Part shown: in pieces, positions 9,343-18,272 of the stretch | How positions within the stretch are numbered: the first letter of the stretch is position 1 | Layout: each line of letters starts with the position of its first letter | Origin: Paenibacillus sp. Soil766 | Lineage (GTDB): Bacteria > Bacillota > Bacilli > Paenibacillales > NBRC-103111 | Length of the DNA: 64,000 nt | NCBI RefSeq assembly: GCF_001428105.1 | Contig: NZ_LMSJ01000006.1 | Span: forward strand, 60,389-124,388 | Direction: 5' to 3' | Made by a program: the position numbers and the translations under genes | The notes under the pieces: model-generated | What the model saw: only the letters and a program-made list of their open reading frames with translations | Told to the model about the DNA's origin: nothing | The model's database searches: none

Positions 9343-10386
9343 CTAGCAACCATTCCCGAAGCTATCCTTCTTCGAACGAAGCACCTCAGCAAGGAACGTT
9401 AAGGTTAACCCTTGTCCCCACCCTTGAATGCGTTTGTCCGGCACGCCTTTGTAGCCTTCTGCATTTTTCATGACCGCTGTTCCCGCGGATACGCCTGTTA
9501 CTGTGCCTTCCTCGGTAATCCGATCTAAGATACCTTCAATCGACTTCTGTGCATATTTGTTGTACAGTCTGCCTCGTGTAAGTAAAGCAGTAGCAATACC
9601 GGCTGATCCGGAAGTCTCGAGGGGAGCTGTCTTATCATTAAGAATGGTGTGCCACAAGCCTGACTCATCCTGCAAACGAACAAGTGCACTTAGTTGATCA
9701 CGTAAGGAACCATCAATAATCATGAATGAAGGATGCGTCACTTCTACGAGATGGAGTGCACGCGCCATTGTGAGCGCAGCCCAGGAGTTCCCGCGTGCCC
9801 AGAACATGGCGGACATATTATTTTGCGCAATATTGTCCCATCCATGATAGTACAAGTTGGTTTTCGCATCTTGCAGGACGTTCTCATGCCCATGATATTG
9901 TTTCAAGCCAAGCTCGAAATAGTCATCATTATTCAGCAATTTGCCAACACGAAGCAGGAAGTAACCAGCCATAAACATCGTATCTACCCAAGCTTGTTCT
10001 GGGAAATTATATGTTTCGGAATTAACAGTATGTTGGAGAATATCATCCCCGAACCGCTCCGCTTCTGTCGCAAGGAATTCCGCCATTTCCTTCACTGTGT
10101 CTAGATATTTCTCTTCTTTCGTCACGTCATATAAGGTAAGAAGGGAGTGTCCAATGGACACCGCGTTGACCGAAAGCTTCGGCAAGCCATCCTCCATATT
10201 CTCATCAACCCAAGCCTTCAACCTAGTTAGATACGATTCATTCCCTGTTGCCTCATAGGCTTCACAAACCCCATAAAATGCAACACCACCTGGCCAATCC
10301 CAACCGAAGTCCATACGAAACGTGCGATCTACCACACGGTCGATTGCTGATCTGATATCATTTTCTTCAAATACTAATTTGGGCAT
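9343..10386 (-). CDS. GH105 unsaturated rhamnogalacturonyl hydrolase (YteR/YesR-like)
   Basis: A 347-residue (alpha/alpha)6-barrel protein of GH88/GH105. These enzymes hydrate the double bond of unsaturated galacturonyl-rhamnose (or related lyase products) in the cytoplasm. The catalytic Asp is in EQAWVDTMFMAGYFL (Asp135, equal to Asp143 of YteR). Other family marks are GWDWPGGVAFYG near the start, WARGNSWAA and LETSGSAGIA. A longer form starting seven codons earlier is possible, but GAGGAG lies 11 nt before the ATG at 10386. It is the last gene of an operon with two CUT1 permeases, a binding protein and probably the YesMN pair, which points to pectin-fragment use. Confidence 0.9.
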   Translation of the reverse strand: MPKLVFEENDIRSAIDRVVDRTFRMDFGWDWPGGVAFYGVCEAYEATGNESYLTRLKAWVDENMEDGLPKLSVNAVSIGHSLLTLYDVTKEEKYLDTVKEMAEFLATEAERFGDDILQHTVNSETYNFPEQAWVDTMFMAGYFLLRVGKLLNNDDYFELGLKQYHGHENVLQDAKTNLYYHGWDNIAQNNMSAMFWARGNSWAALTMARALHLVEVTHPSFMIIDGSLRDQLSALVRLQDESGLWHTILNDKTAPLETSGSAGIATALLTRGRLYNKYAQKSIEGILDRITEEGTVTGVSAGTAVMKNAEGYKGVPDKRIQGWGQGLTLTFLAEVLRSKKDSFGNGC

Positions 10387-10410
10387 GTCTATAAGTTCTC
10401 CTCTCATTCT

Positions 10411-11253
10411 CTATCCTTTCAATCCGCTCGTGCTGATCCCATCAACAATATACCGTTGGAAAATGAAGAAGACGACAACAATCGGTACAAGTGATGCGGA
10501 TGCCATTGCGAACATGCCTCCCCAGTTGTTCACGGACTCTCCATCTAAGAATAGCTTCAATGCCAATGACACAGGGTACATACTCGGCTTATTCAAGTAA
10601 AGCAACGGATTAATAAAATCTTCCCAGCGCCAGTAGAAGGAGAAGATCGTTGATGTAATGAGCGCCGGAACGATAAGTGGCACCAAAATCCGGAAAAAGA
10701 TGCTGTATTTACTGCAGCCGTCCATTTTGGCAGCCTCATCAAGCTCAATGGGAATCGTCCGAATGAACTGCATGATCAGGAAGATAAAGAAAGGGATCGC
10801 AAAGAACTGTGGCACAATGATCGGCTTAAAGGATCCAATCCACTCTAACTTCGCAAATAGTACGTATTGCGGAATGATTGTAACGTCATGCGGCAGCATC
10901 ATCGTTAGCATCATACAGCCGAACCAGAAGTTTCTTCCGAAGAATGGAATACGGCCAAACGCATAAGCAACAAGGGCAGAACTAGCCACCGCACCGATCG
11001 TGGATAGGATTACGATATAGAACGAGTTCATGAAGAAGCGGCCGAATGAATTACCTGCGAAGCCTCTCCAACCTGTTTGAAAGTTCTCCCAAGCAATCTT
11101 GCTCGGAATCAAGCTGTAAGCGGTTGAAAAAATTTCACTGTTTGGCTTCAGTGAGCTAGCCAGCAACCAAATGATGGGGTACATCATGATAAGCGAGCCT
11201 AGAACTAGAAGGAGATGATAGCCAAAGCGTTTGTAGTTATTCGAGTATGCCAT
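10411..11253 (-). CDS. CUT1 sugar ABC importer permease (MalG/YtcP-type)
   Basis: A permease of 280 residues with six helices and the EAA loop ([25 protein letters not shown]). It ends in [10 protein letters not shown], typical of MalG-type subunits. The stop of the upstream permease and this ATG are separated by one base (TAA C ATG), with AAAGGAGAG in the end of the preceding gene. Longer in-frame versions overlap that gene and are rejected. It forms the transmembrane channel with the MalF-type partner at 11255-12157. Confidence 0.92.
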   Translation of the reverse strand: MAYSNNYKRFGYHLLLVLGSLIMMYPIIWLLASSLKPNSEIFSTAYSLIPSKIAWENFQTGWRGFAGNSFGRFFMNSFYIVILSTIGAVASSALVAYAFGRIPFFGRNFWFGCMMLTMMLPHDVTIIPQYVLFAKLEWIGSFKPIIVPQFFAIPFFIFLIMQFIRTIPIELDEAAKMDGCSKYSIFFRILVPLIVPALITSTIFSFYWRWEDFINPLLYLNKPSMYPVSLALKLFLDGESVNNWGGMFAMASASLVPIVVVFFIFQRYIVDGISTSGLKG

Positions 11254-11254
11254 G

Positions 11255-12157
11255 TTATTTCTCTCCTTTGTTTTCGTAGTAAACCCAGTATTTCGAAGTT
11301 TGGAAAATAACGAGTGCAATGATACCGACAAGAATTAGCATCACCCACGCCATCGCGGAAGCATAACCCATTTCGTAGAATTGGAATGCTCTGCGATATA
11401 AGTACAAAGAATAAAGTAGTGTATTATCCAGTGGTCCACCTTCGCCGCGTGAGATAATATAGGCTGGCGTAAAGGTCATGAAGGCAGAGATGGTTTGCAT
11501 GATCAGATTGAACAGGATAATCGGGCTAAGCAGTGGAAGCGTAATTTTAAAGAACTGGCGAATTTTATTCGCGCCGTCTACGCTAGCCGCTTCATAATAA
11601 GAAGCTGGGATGTTTTTGAGTCCTGCAAGGAAGATGAGCATGGAAGAACCGAACTGCCAGACAGACAAAGCAATCAGCGTCCATAGCGCTGTCGAAGGAT
11701 TCCCAATCCAAGATGTATCTGTGTGAATTCCGATAGCACCTAATGCGGAGTTAACCAAACCTTTATCTCCGAACACTTGTGTCCACATGATGGATACTGC
11801 CACGCTGCCCCCGATCAAGGAAGGCAAGTAAAACGAGGAGCGATAAACACCGATACCAGAGACCGCTTTATTCAGCAGAACCGCCACCATCAAAGCAAAT
11901 GCGAGTCGTAGCGGCACACTGGCGAACACGTACGTGAAGGTTACACTGACCGATTTCCAATACTTGTCGTCCGCAGTAAACATCTTTTCATAATTGTCAA
12001 AGCCGATAAAATTAGGTGCATCAAACAGGTTGTAATCGGTAAATGAATAGAAGAGTGAAGAAAAAATCGGATACAGCGTGAAGATGAGAAACCCCAGAAT
12101 GAAAGGGGAAGCGAATATGTACCCCACCAGGTTATCGTTATAACGCAGCTTGTTCAT
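11255..12157 (-). CDS. CUT1 sugar ABC importer permease (MalF-type)
   Basis: A 300-residue permease: a first helix near residue 15-35 ([20 protein letters not shown]), five more helices and the EAA loop [20 protein letters not shown]. It lies 219 bp downstream of the binding-protein gene, with a terminator-like hairpin between them, and is translationally coupled to the MalG-type gene. Inferred substrate, from the GH105 gene, is an unsaturated pectin disaccharide; sequence alone does not prove it. Confidence 0.92.
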   Translation of the reverse strand: MNKLRYNDNLVGYIFASPFILGFLIFTLYPIFSSLFYSFTDYNLFDAPNFIGFDNYEKMFTADDKYWKSVSVTFTYVFASVPLRLAFALMVAVLLNKAVSGIGVYRSSFYLPSLIGGSVAVSIMWTQVFGDKGLVNSALGAIGIHTDTSWIGNPSTALWTLIALSVWQFGSSMLIFLAGLKNIPASYYEAASVDGANKIRQFFKITLPLLSPIILFNLIMQTISAFMTFTPAYIISRGEGGPLDNTLLYSLYLYRRAFQFYEMGYASAMAWVMLILVGIIALVIFQTSKYWVYYENKGEK

Positions 12158-12333
12158 TGGTGATCAACCCCTAACGTCGATTTTTGAAGTGGAAGCCTCG
12201 CTTCCTCTCTTTTGTATCTTCATTATAAAAGAGTTGATGCGCCGCCAGAAGGCAAAAAACCGTTCTGTTTGTATAAATAACAGAGTGATCATAACGGTTT
12301 TTACGTCCTAACAATCCTGCTGTTGACTAATGC

Positions 12334-12366
12334 AAAAGCCTCCGCATAGTTGCATGCGAAGGCTTT
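12334..12366 (-). terminator. Intra-operon terminator or attenuator after the binding-protein gene
   Basis: A 13-bp stem with one G-T pair (AAAGCCTTCGCAT/ATGCGGAGGCTTT), a short loop and a TTTT tail on the minus strand. It lies 11 bp past the binding-protein stop and before the MalF-type permease. Confidence 0.7.
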
Positions 12367-12376
12367 CAGGCGAAGC

Positions 12377-13711
12377 TTATTTTTTGTTTTTAGCCAAGAT
12401 TGCATTTGCGTCCTTACGGAATTTCGCAGCGCCTTCTTGAATCGTTATTTTTTTGTACATAATTTGTTCAGCCGTATCTTTAAGTAGTTTCTCTACTTCA
12501 ACTGAGCCAATTGGGTTTGGCGGATCCATTGGGGAAGCGTTTTTCTCTGCCCAAGCTACGTACTCAAATACTTTCTTTTGTTCAGGCGTCAACAGCGGCA
12601 TCAAAGCTTCTTTCACTTTGGAGGAAACAGGTACACCACGCTCACCCATGATGATTTTGTTCGCATCGATATCATTGATCAAGAAGTCAACGAATTTAGC
12701 TGCTTCTTCTTTGTTTTTGGAGCTTTTAGCAACAGACCAGAACATACTTGGTTTCAAGAATAATGCTTTGTTTTGACTCCAACTTGGCGTTTTCATGACA
12801 TCCAGCGTTCTTTTCGCTGCTGTATTGAAACCAATGAACTGATTGGACCAACCGAATGTGGCTACCGCATTACCTAGAACCATTTCGTCGTCTTCAGCCG
12901 TTCCTTTTTTCTGTGCCAGCTTATCTAGCGGCAGTAAATAACCGGAATCGTACCATTTTTTGTACATCGTGTAGTAGTCAACAAACGCTTTATCATCCGA
13001 ATAACCTAGGCTAGCGCCATCTGCCGCGTATAGCTTTTGACCCACACTTCTCAGAAAGAACGAGAAGTACACATCATGACGAAGATCACCAGCAAGCAGC
13101 TTGCCTTTAGCTTTCAGCGTCGCACCGACTGCATCCAAGTCAGCGAATGTCCAATCATCCTTAAGCGTGATGCCATTATCTTTCAGCATTTGCGTATCCA
13201 CAGTAGCGCCTAAGGCATTAGAGCCAGCGTTTAACGCAACCAGTTTACCATCAACTTTACCACCGGAAAGATTGTTTTCAGCAATATCTTTCACGTTCAG
13301 CACGCCGCTTGTTGTATATGGTGTCAAATCTTCCAATTGACCTCTGCCGCCATATTGTGTCAGGTAGGAAATGTCCATTTGAAATACGTCTGGTAATCCA
13401 TTCGCCGCAGCTTGTGGTGCAAGCTTCTTCCAGTAATCGTCAAATGCTGCATATTCAGATTCGATTTTCACATTCGGATGTTTCTTTTGATACAATTCAA
13501 TCACTTTCAACGTATAGTCATGACGTGCTTGTCCACCCCACCAAGCAACGCGCAAAGTAACTGGATCTGTTTTGGTACTTGTCGTTGGAGCTGAACTTGC
13601 TGCTGGGCTAGTGCCTGTGCTTGGTGTGCTTGTTGAGCCGCTAGAACCGCTTGTACCGCAACCAGCAAGTAGTAATGCAGCAGAGATAACCGTAAACATG
13701 ACTTTTTTCAT
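12377..13711 (-). CDS. Extracellular sugar-binding lipoprotein (family 1 SBP)
   Basis: A 444-residue lipoprotein: signal MKKVMFTVISAALLLAGCGT with lipobox LAGC and a Ser/Thr/Pro-rich linker, then a UgpB/MalE-type binding fold (LRVAWWGGQARHDYTLKVIE, DVFQMDISYL). It delivers sugar to the permeases at 10411-12157. GGGGAGG lies 9 nt before the ATG at 13711; a TTG six codons upstream falls inside that ribosome site and is rejected. It has its own promoter-like sequence with a cre-like operator just downstream, so it can be expressed apart from the kinase and regulator genes. Confidence 0.93.
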   Translation of the reverse strand: MKKVMFTVISAALLLAGCGTSGSSGSTSTPSTGTSPAASSAPTTSTKTDPVTLRVAWWGGQARHDYTLKVIELYQKKHPNVKIESEYAAFDDYWKKLAPQAAANGLPDVFQMDISYLTQYGGRGQLEDLTPYTTSGVLNVKDIAENNLSGGKVDGKLVALNAGSNALGATVDTQMLKDNGITLKDDWTFADLDAVGATLKAKGKLLAGDLRHDVYFSFFLRSVGQKLYAADGASLGYSDDKAFVDYYTMYKKWYDSGYLLPLDKLAQKKGTAEDDEMVLGNAVATFGWSNQFIGFNTAAKRTLDVMKTPSWSQNKALFLKPSMFWSVAKSSKNKEEAAKFVDFLINDIDANKIIMGERGVPVSSKVKEALMPLLTPEQKKVFEYVAWAEKNASPMDPPNPIGSVEVEKLLKDTAEQIMYKKITIQEGAAKFRKDANAILAKNKK

Positions 13712-13732
13712 CTGTAATTTCCTCCCCAAAGT

Positions 13733-13746
13733 TGTAATCGTTTTCT
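13733..13746 (-). promoter_or_regulatory. cre-like operator (CcpA) upstream of the binding-protein gene
   Basis: The plus strand reads TGTAATCGTTTTCT, 13 of 14 matches to the CcpA consensus TGWAANCGNTNWCA. It lies about 5-15 nt downstream of the predicted transcription start at 13757-13785, a roadblock position. Confidence 0.5.
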
Positions 13747-13756
13747 ATCTACTCGT

Positions 13757-13785
13757 ATTATGCCGTTGGAAGGAGCAAACGTTAA
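13757..13785 (-). promoter_or_regulatory. Candidate promoter of the importer genes
   Basis: Read on the minus strand, TTAACG and CATAAT are separated by 17 nt (4/6 and 5/6 consensus matches). It lies between the response-regulator stop and the binding-protein start. Confidence 0.45.
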
Positions 13786-13807
13786 TCCAAAATACAGACC
13801 TATTTGT

Positions 13808-15370
13808 TTAAAATGCAGAGGTGTCTGTCGATTTCATGTATTCCGATGGGGTGGATCCTCGATATTTTTTGAACACTTGACTAAAATATTGTGGATTGTC
13901 TCCGAAGCCAAGTCGCTCAGCGAGCTCAAATATTTTAACATCGGCATCCTCAGCGATCATCTCGGTGGCCCGATTAATTCTAGTTTTCATGACATAATTT
14001 GAAAATTTCTCACCTGTTTCCTTCTTGAATAGCTTCCCCAAGTAGTCTGCGTTCATATATAGCATTTCATGTGCGACCCAATTCAAGCTAAGTTCCGAGT
14101 TCCCTAGCTGCGTATTGATAACATCCATTACTTTTTGAACAATCGCACTATGTTTCACTTTATTCATTCCATAGAATCGTTCCGTCATCGTTATAACAAC
14201 ATTTTCCATAAACGTTTGAATCATTTGCAGCGTGTTCATTTCTACGATCAAGGGAATTTGTGTGAAATAGTGATTCATTTCTTCCGGTGCGCATTGACGA
14301 ACTAAGGAAACAAATTGCTGAATGACATATGATTTCGTTGCATCAATATCAAGCTGAGCTTCTTTCAATCCCCCGATAAAAGCATGCAGAGCAGCCTCCG
14401 CTTCCTCACGGTGTCCGGATTTCACTGACATGTTTAGACGTTCCTCGTCCCAACCCAGCTCTTTCGGCGAAGCCTCCTGCGAGACCTCTGTATCTTTGCG
14501 GGTAATGAGACTGCCCTCCCCCAAATAAAAGCGATAATTTAGCAGATTTAGGCATTGTCTATACAGAGTTCTAGCTTGCGTAATGTGGCTTGGTTCACTA
14601 AGCGCGATCGTGGCATCCATTTTATAATAACTCTGAAAAGTGTCTCGAATATGGTAAATTCGCTCATGGAGCTGTTCGATTTGATCTGATTCTTCCAGTA
14701 ATATTAAGACATGATTCCCAATAGTCGTACTGAGGAGCGGACTAACTAGGATTTCCTGTGCAATATTCTTAATAGCAAACAAATGCTCAAACTCAAAGCC
14801 TTCTTCCAACTGAAATAAGAGAAGTCGAATTTGATAATCAAAGTCAAGCTTAAATAAACTTCGGAAATAGTCCCAATCCACTTTACCATACGTCTTATTT
14901 GTGACAAACTCCTTGAGGAATTGTTCTTTCACATGTGGCATCACTTTCTCAAGCTCATTTTTCATGTTCCGAACGAATGACTCCTTGCTTGTCTCCTGTT
15001 CAAGTTCAGCAACGATTTCTTTGAGCGCTTCCCCGATCTTTCCTTCGTTCGTTGGCTTGAGTAAATAATGCTTCACACCATACTGCATCGCTCTGCTCGC
15101 ATAATCAAATTCACCAAAGCCCGAAAGCAGCACGAAACGAATATGCGGATACGCCTCATGCACACGCGCCACAAGCTCAAGTCCATCCATCCCTGGCATT
15201 CGAATATCACTAATGATAATATCAGGCGCCTGCCGCTGTATAATTTCAAAGGCTTCAACACCATTACGCGCAGTCCCCATAAGCTCCGTTTGTAAGGAAG
15301 ACCACTCCACCATACGTGAGATGCCATCCAGAATAATTCGCTCATCATCAACCAACAATACTTTAAACAT
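13808..15370 (-). CDS. YesN-type response regulator (REC + AraC HTH)
   Basis: A 520-residue two-component regulator. The receiver domain (1-125) has the acidic pair in VDDE, the phosphoacceptor Asp55 in IIISDIRMPGMDG and Lys105 in YLLKPT. A linker of about 280 residues follows. The AraC-type DNA-binding domain occupies the last 100 residues (NADYLGKLFKKETGEKFSNY; RLGFGDNPQYFSQVFKKYRG). It lies 3 bp after the kinase gene at 15374-17125, so the two form a standard YesM/YesN pair. It probably activates the adjacent importer and GH105 genes. Confidence 0.93.
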   Translation of the reverse strand: MFKVLLVDDERIILDGISRMVEWSSLQTELMGTARNGVEAFEIIQRQAPDIIISDIRMPGMDGLELVARVHEAYPHIRFVLLSGFGEFDYASRAMQYGVKHYLLKPTNEGKIGEALKEIVAELEQETSKESFVRNMKNELEKVMPHVKEQFLKEFVTNKTYGKVDWDYFRSLFKLDFDYQIRLLLFQLEEGFEFEHLFAIKNIAQEILVSPLLSTTIGNHVLILLEESDQIEQLHERIYHIRDTFQSYYKMDATIALSEPSHITQARTLYRQCLNLLNYRFYLGEGSLITRKDTEVSQEASPKELGWDEERLNMSVKSGHREEAEAALHAFIGGLKEAQLDIDATKSYVIQQFVSLVRQCAPEEMNHYFTQIPLIVEMNTLQMIQTFMENVVITMTERFYGMNKVKHSAIVQKVMDVINTQLGNSELSLNWVAHEMLYMNADYLGKLFKKETGEKFSNYVMKTRINRATEMIAEDADVKIFELAERLGFGDNPQYFSQVFKKYRGSTPSEYMKSTDTSAF

Positions 15371-15373
15371 ACC

Positions 15374-17125
15374 CTATTCCTCCTGTCCTTTAGGTAAACT
15401 TAGAATGATGGAAGCCCCTTGCTCGGCAGACTCATCTACACGAATACCATATGCTTCACCAAAAGCAAGCTTAATGCGATCATCAATATTTAAGAGTCCG
15501 ATACCTTTCCCCTTCGTCGTTACTTCACCACTACGCAGCCTTTCAATCATGCCCTTCGGGAAACCTGGACCCGTATCATCAACAGCTAGGAAGATTCCCT
15601 CCTCGTTACTCCAGCCGCGGATCGAAATTTCACAAGGCTCGATGATTGACTCAAGCGCATAATGAATAGCATTCTCCATCAATGGCTGGAGGGTCAGCTT
15701 GGGAATAGCGCGGCTCATTAATTCTTCAGGCACATCTAACTTAAACACCAATCTCTCTTCGAAGCGAATTTTCTGAATCGTCACATAGCTGCGAACGATA
15801 TCAATTTCCTCTCCAAGTGTAATTATCGGTTCCTTTAAATCAACAGAGTGACGAAGCAAATACGCCAGCGCTTCCACCATCTCGGAAATTTTGTCTTGGC
15901 GATTCACTTTGGCCATCCAATTAATCGACTCCAACGTATTGTACAGAAAATGAGGGTTAATTTGCGACTGTAATGCCTTAAATTCTGTTTCTTTAATGAG
16001 TAGTCGATTCGCATAATTCTCCTGAATCAACGTATTGATGCGTTCGATCATGAATCGGAAGCTCCGCTGCAAGAGACCTATTTCATCCATAGCCACCTGT
16101 CCGCCTGACGGAAACAAATTAGCCTCTTCGAAATTCCCTTTCTCCGCCAACTTCATCCGTACCATGAGTTCGTCGATGGGCCTTGTTAAACTGTACGAGA
16201 AACGTATGCCTAACAATATCACGACGATGAAAATAGCAATAAACACGAAAACAACCATTTCCTTAATGAAGATGATGCGATCAAAAATTTGATTAAATGG
16301 CGTTACATTTAAGTACGTCCAACCCGTATTCAGGGACTGGATCTGGGCAATGAAATATTCTTCCCCATTCATATTCTGGATTTCGTAGCCTTTACTACCG
16401 GCATTCACAGGTTTCATTATTCGATCCAAATCGAAGGAAGGTTCACTTGGAAAGATCACATGCTCATCGGAAACAATCATAACATCACCTTCTTCAGGTG
16501 CGATATCGCGGACAAGCTTCTCAATATTGATTCGAATGACAAGCGTCCCCAGATAGTCCAAATCAAAGTTCGTTTTGTGAAAGGAGCGAATTTCCCGCGT
16601 TGCAATCAACGCAGAATCCTTGCTGTCCGGGTATATCCAACGATTTTCTCCATTGCCTTGCGCAGCCACATCCAAGATTTGTCTTTTCCGTTCAGCGTCC
16701 ATCCTTAGAATGTTGCCGCCTTCATGCTCATTACCTTTGGCATCCATAATTTGAATGGAAAATAAATAGGGTTCCTCTCCTGAATAACTGATCAGTCGAT
16801 CTACTAAGTATTGACTAACGATGAGTCGGTCATAATCGGAGGGATTTTTTTTCAGTGAAGTCAACCAATCTTGAACTTGCTCCTCAGCCAAAATCCGGTA
16901 AGAGAGCTGTTGCAAACGCTTAAGCTCTGTTTCGATCGCGGTAGACGATAAATTAAGTACGCGTGAAGATTTATCATAAATTTGCCCGTCGTAGATCGAA
17001 AATACATATTGCTGGATCAAAATTGTAAATGCTAAAGAAACCGCGATAATCATCGTTATCAAAATCGACAACTTATTTTTGATCTTCATATGTCGATACA
17101 TATCAAGGACTGAACGTAATCCCAT
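15374..17125 (-). CDS. YesM-type sensor histidine kinase
   Basis: A 583-residue membrane kinase. Helices lie at about residues 19-43 and 288-310 and enclose an extracytoplasmic sensor of about 240 residues. A HAMP domain (SYSLTRPIDELMVRM) follows, then the His_kinase dimer segment LQSQINPHFLYNTLESINWM with phosphorylated His392. The HATPase_c domain shows LMENAIHYALE, DDTGPGFPKG and GKGIGLLN. The sensor probably reads an extracellular pectin fragment or the loaded binding protein; this is inference from context. It is first in the run kinase, regulator, binding protein, permeases, GH105. Confidence 0.93.
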   Translation of the reverse strand: MGLRSVLDMYRHMKIKNKLSILITMIIAVSLAFTILIQQYVFSIYDGQIYDKSSRVLNLSSTAIETELKRLQQLSYRILAEEQVQDWLTSLKKNPSDYDRLIVSQYLVDRLISYSGEEPYLFSIQIMDAKGNEHEGGNILRMDAERKRQILDVAAQGNGENRWIYPDSKDSALIATREIRSFHKTNFDLDYLGTLVIRINIEKLVRDIAPEEGDVMIVSDEHVIFPSEPSFDLDRIMKPVNAGSKGYEIQNMNGEEYFIAQIQSLNTGWTYLNVTPFNQIFDRIIFIKEMVVFVFIAIFIVVILLGIRFSYSLTRPIDELMVRMKLAEKGNFEEANLFPSGGQVAMDEIGLLQRSFRFMIERINTLIQENYANRLLIKETEFKALQSQINPHFLYNTLESINWMAKVNRQDKISEMVEALAYLLRHSVDLKEPIITLGEEIDIVRSYVTIQKIRFEERLVFKLDVPEELMSRAIPKLTLQPLMENAIHYALESIIEPCEISIRGWSNEEGIFLAVDDTGPGFPKGMIERLRSGEVTTKGKGIGLLNIDDRIKLAFGEAYGIRVDESAEQGASIILSLPKGQEE

Positions 17126-17323
17126 AGTTGGCCGACTCCCTATTTTGTTTTGTTAGCACATAAGAAAGTATACGTTTAAGGCTTCCGAAAACAGCTTTCT
17201 TATTGGTGATAAAACCTACCTCTTGACGCGGTCACTCATCTGTGAATGGCCTCGATTGGGGTTTTCTCATCGATTATGGCATTCAGAAGGACAATGGTCA
17301 ACGTCAACCGTCAAAAATGAAAT

Positions 17324-17370
17324 AGACCGCTCTTCTTGGATACCAAGAAAACACGGTCTTGTTTTTATTT
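17324..17370. terminator. Bidirectional hairpin terminator
   Basis: The outer stem AGACCG/CGGTCT encloses CTTGG/CCAAG, with a T-rich tract on the plus side (TTGTTTTTATTTT) and ATTTCATTTTT on the minus side. It probably once closed the minus-strand operon whose remnants follow. Confidence 0.6.
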
Positions 17371-17380
17371 TATTCTATGC

Positions 17381-17556
17381 CTAGAACAATGCAATCTCCT
17401 TACTAGCTTTCCTTACGGACGTATTCACAATGATAATAATAATGAAATTCAATACAGACTGGTATACGCCAACGGCTGCTGACATCCCAAATTCCTGCAT
17501 ATCAAGGAGGGCACGGAATGCGTAAGTATCAATGATCGAGATTTCATCGTCATTCT
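17381..17556 (-). pseudogene. C-terminal remnant of an LplB-type ABC permease
   Basis: On the minus strand, one frame reads DDEISIIDTYAFRALLDMQ, then FGMSAAVGVYQSVLNFIIII and a short basic tail ending RKASKEIALF and TAG. This matches the last 60 residues of LplB-type sugar permeases. Everything upstream is missing, and a glycerate kinase fragment in another frame is joined at about 17555. A deletion junction is the simplest reading. Confidence 0.7.
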
Positions 17557-17680
17557 TTCAGCGTAGGGTACGACATCACTGACACCTGCAGCTATCGCGA
17601 GGCTTCCCTCCACACTTGAAATACTGCCTTTAAATGAATCAATCGCTATAACGATCTTTCTCTCCGTCTCTCTTATGACT
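17555..17680 (-). pseudogene. N-terminal remnant of a glycerate kinase
   Basis: The frame reads KIVIAIDSFKGSISSVEGSL, then AIAAGVSDVVPYAE, the conserved first 40 residues of GlxK-type glycerate kinases (usually KIVIAPDSFKGSLSA). The following conserved Pro-x-Ala-Asp-Gly-Gly stretch is absent. The frame instead runs into permease DNA read out of frame. The gene is therefore truncated. Confidence 0.7.
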
Positions 17681-17791
17681 TCCAAACCAATTTCTCCAAA
17701 TAGCTTTCCAGGAATTCACTCGCTCTTCACTGGCAACTTGCTCCTCATCTTCTTGCCAATACAAGAACTGACAAATGAAATCTGAATCCAT
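17639..17791 (-). CDS. Small 50-residue ORF, unrecognised
   Basis: ATG at 17791 follows AGGAGG by about 10 nt and opens 50 codons (MDSDFICQFLYWQEDEEQVA...). It overlaps the glycerate kinase remnant out of frame and begins just after the MFS remnant. I do not recognise the family. It may be the start of another truncated gene. Confidence 0.25.
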   Translation of the reverse strand: MDSDFICQFLYWQEDEEQVASEERVNSWKAIWRNWFGSHKRDGEKDRYSD

Positions 17792-17808
17792 ATCGCCATG
17801 GCCTCCTA

Positions 17809-17995
17809 TTAGGGAGAAAGCTGTTCTAAACTCTTCCCCTTGGTTTCGATACCGAATAAACCGAAAATGATTGCCCCCATGAACGACACAATCCCAAAGC
17901 CAAGGAATACGTAACTGATTGATGATTCAGCAAGGTTGTAACCGACAAAGGTCGGCGCAATAATAGAGGATAGTCGTAACCAGGAACTAGCAAGA
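17809..17995 (-). pseudogene. C-terminal remnant of an MFS sugar transporter
   Basis: One frame reads RLSSIIAPTFVGYNL, a hydrophobic helix (VFLGFGIVSFMGAIIFGLFG) and the end signature ETKGKSLEQLSP before TAA at 17811. This is the last helix and tail of sugar-porter MFS proteins. No start or upstream helices remain. Confidence 0.75.
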
Positions 17996-18226
17996 TTTGT
18001 ATATGCCTTGAAATAATTCCTTTATGCTTATTGTTTTTTCTTCCAATTGATGAACATCCTCAATCGTTCTGGCATCGTCCTTGAGAAAATAATCCATCCA
18101 CTGTTTGCCATAACGAACATGATTTGACTCGTCATAAGCTTACCGTCTAAATAGCTCGACTGATTTGCTAATGTCTATCCCCTTTTGACCACGACGATCT
18201 ACATAAGCCTGTAAGTTTTCATTCAT
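17987..18226 (-). pseudogene. Short gene broken by an in-frame TAA (ferritin-like/DUF455-type, tentative)
   Basis: An ATG at 18226, preceded by AAAGGAGAG, opens a frame of 79 codons interrupted by TAA at codon 29 (18142-18140). Reading across gives ...SVELFRR, stop, AYDESNHVRYGKQWMDYF... before the final TAG. The AYDESNHVRYG stretch resembles helical ferritin-like/DUF455 proteins, but the match is from memory and weak. A strong cre-like site lies 31 nt upstream of the start, so this was once a regulated gene. Confidence 0.45.
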
Positions 18227-18256
18227 ACGTACACTCTCCTTTTCGACCTCAAATAA

Positions 18257-18270
18257 TGATAGCGATTACA
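18257..18270 (-). promoter_or_regulatory. cre-like operator, perfect consensus match
   Basis: On the minus strand TGTAATCGCTATCA matches all 14 positions of TGWAANCGNTNWCA. It sits upstream of the broken gene at 17987-18226, so it may be a relic. Confidence 0.5.
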
Positions 18271-18272
18271 TT

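Noticed and set aside
17449..17685. A 78-codon minus-strand frame as a real gene
   Set aside because: Its first half is a glycerate kinase start and its second half is permease DNA read in the wrong frame, so it is a deletion junction.
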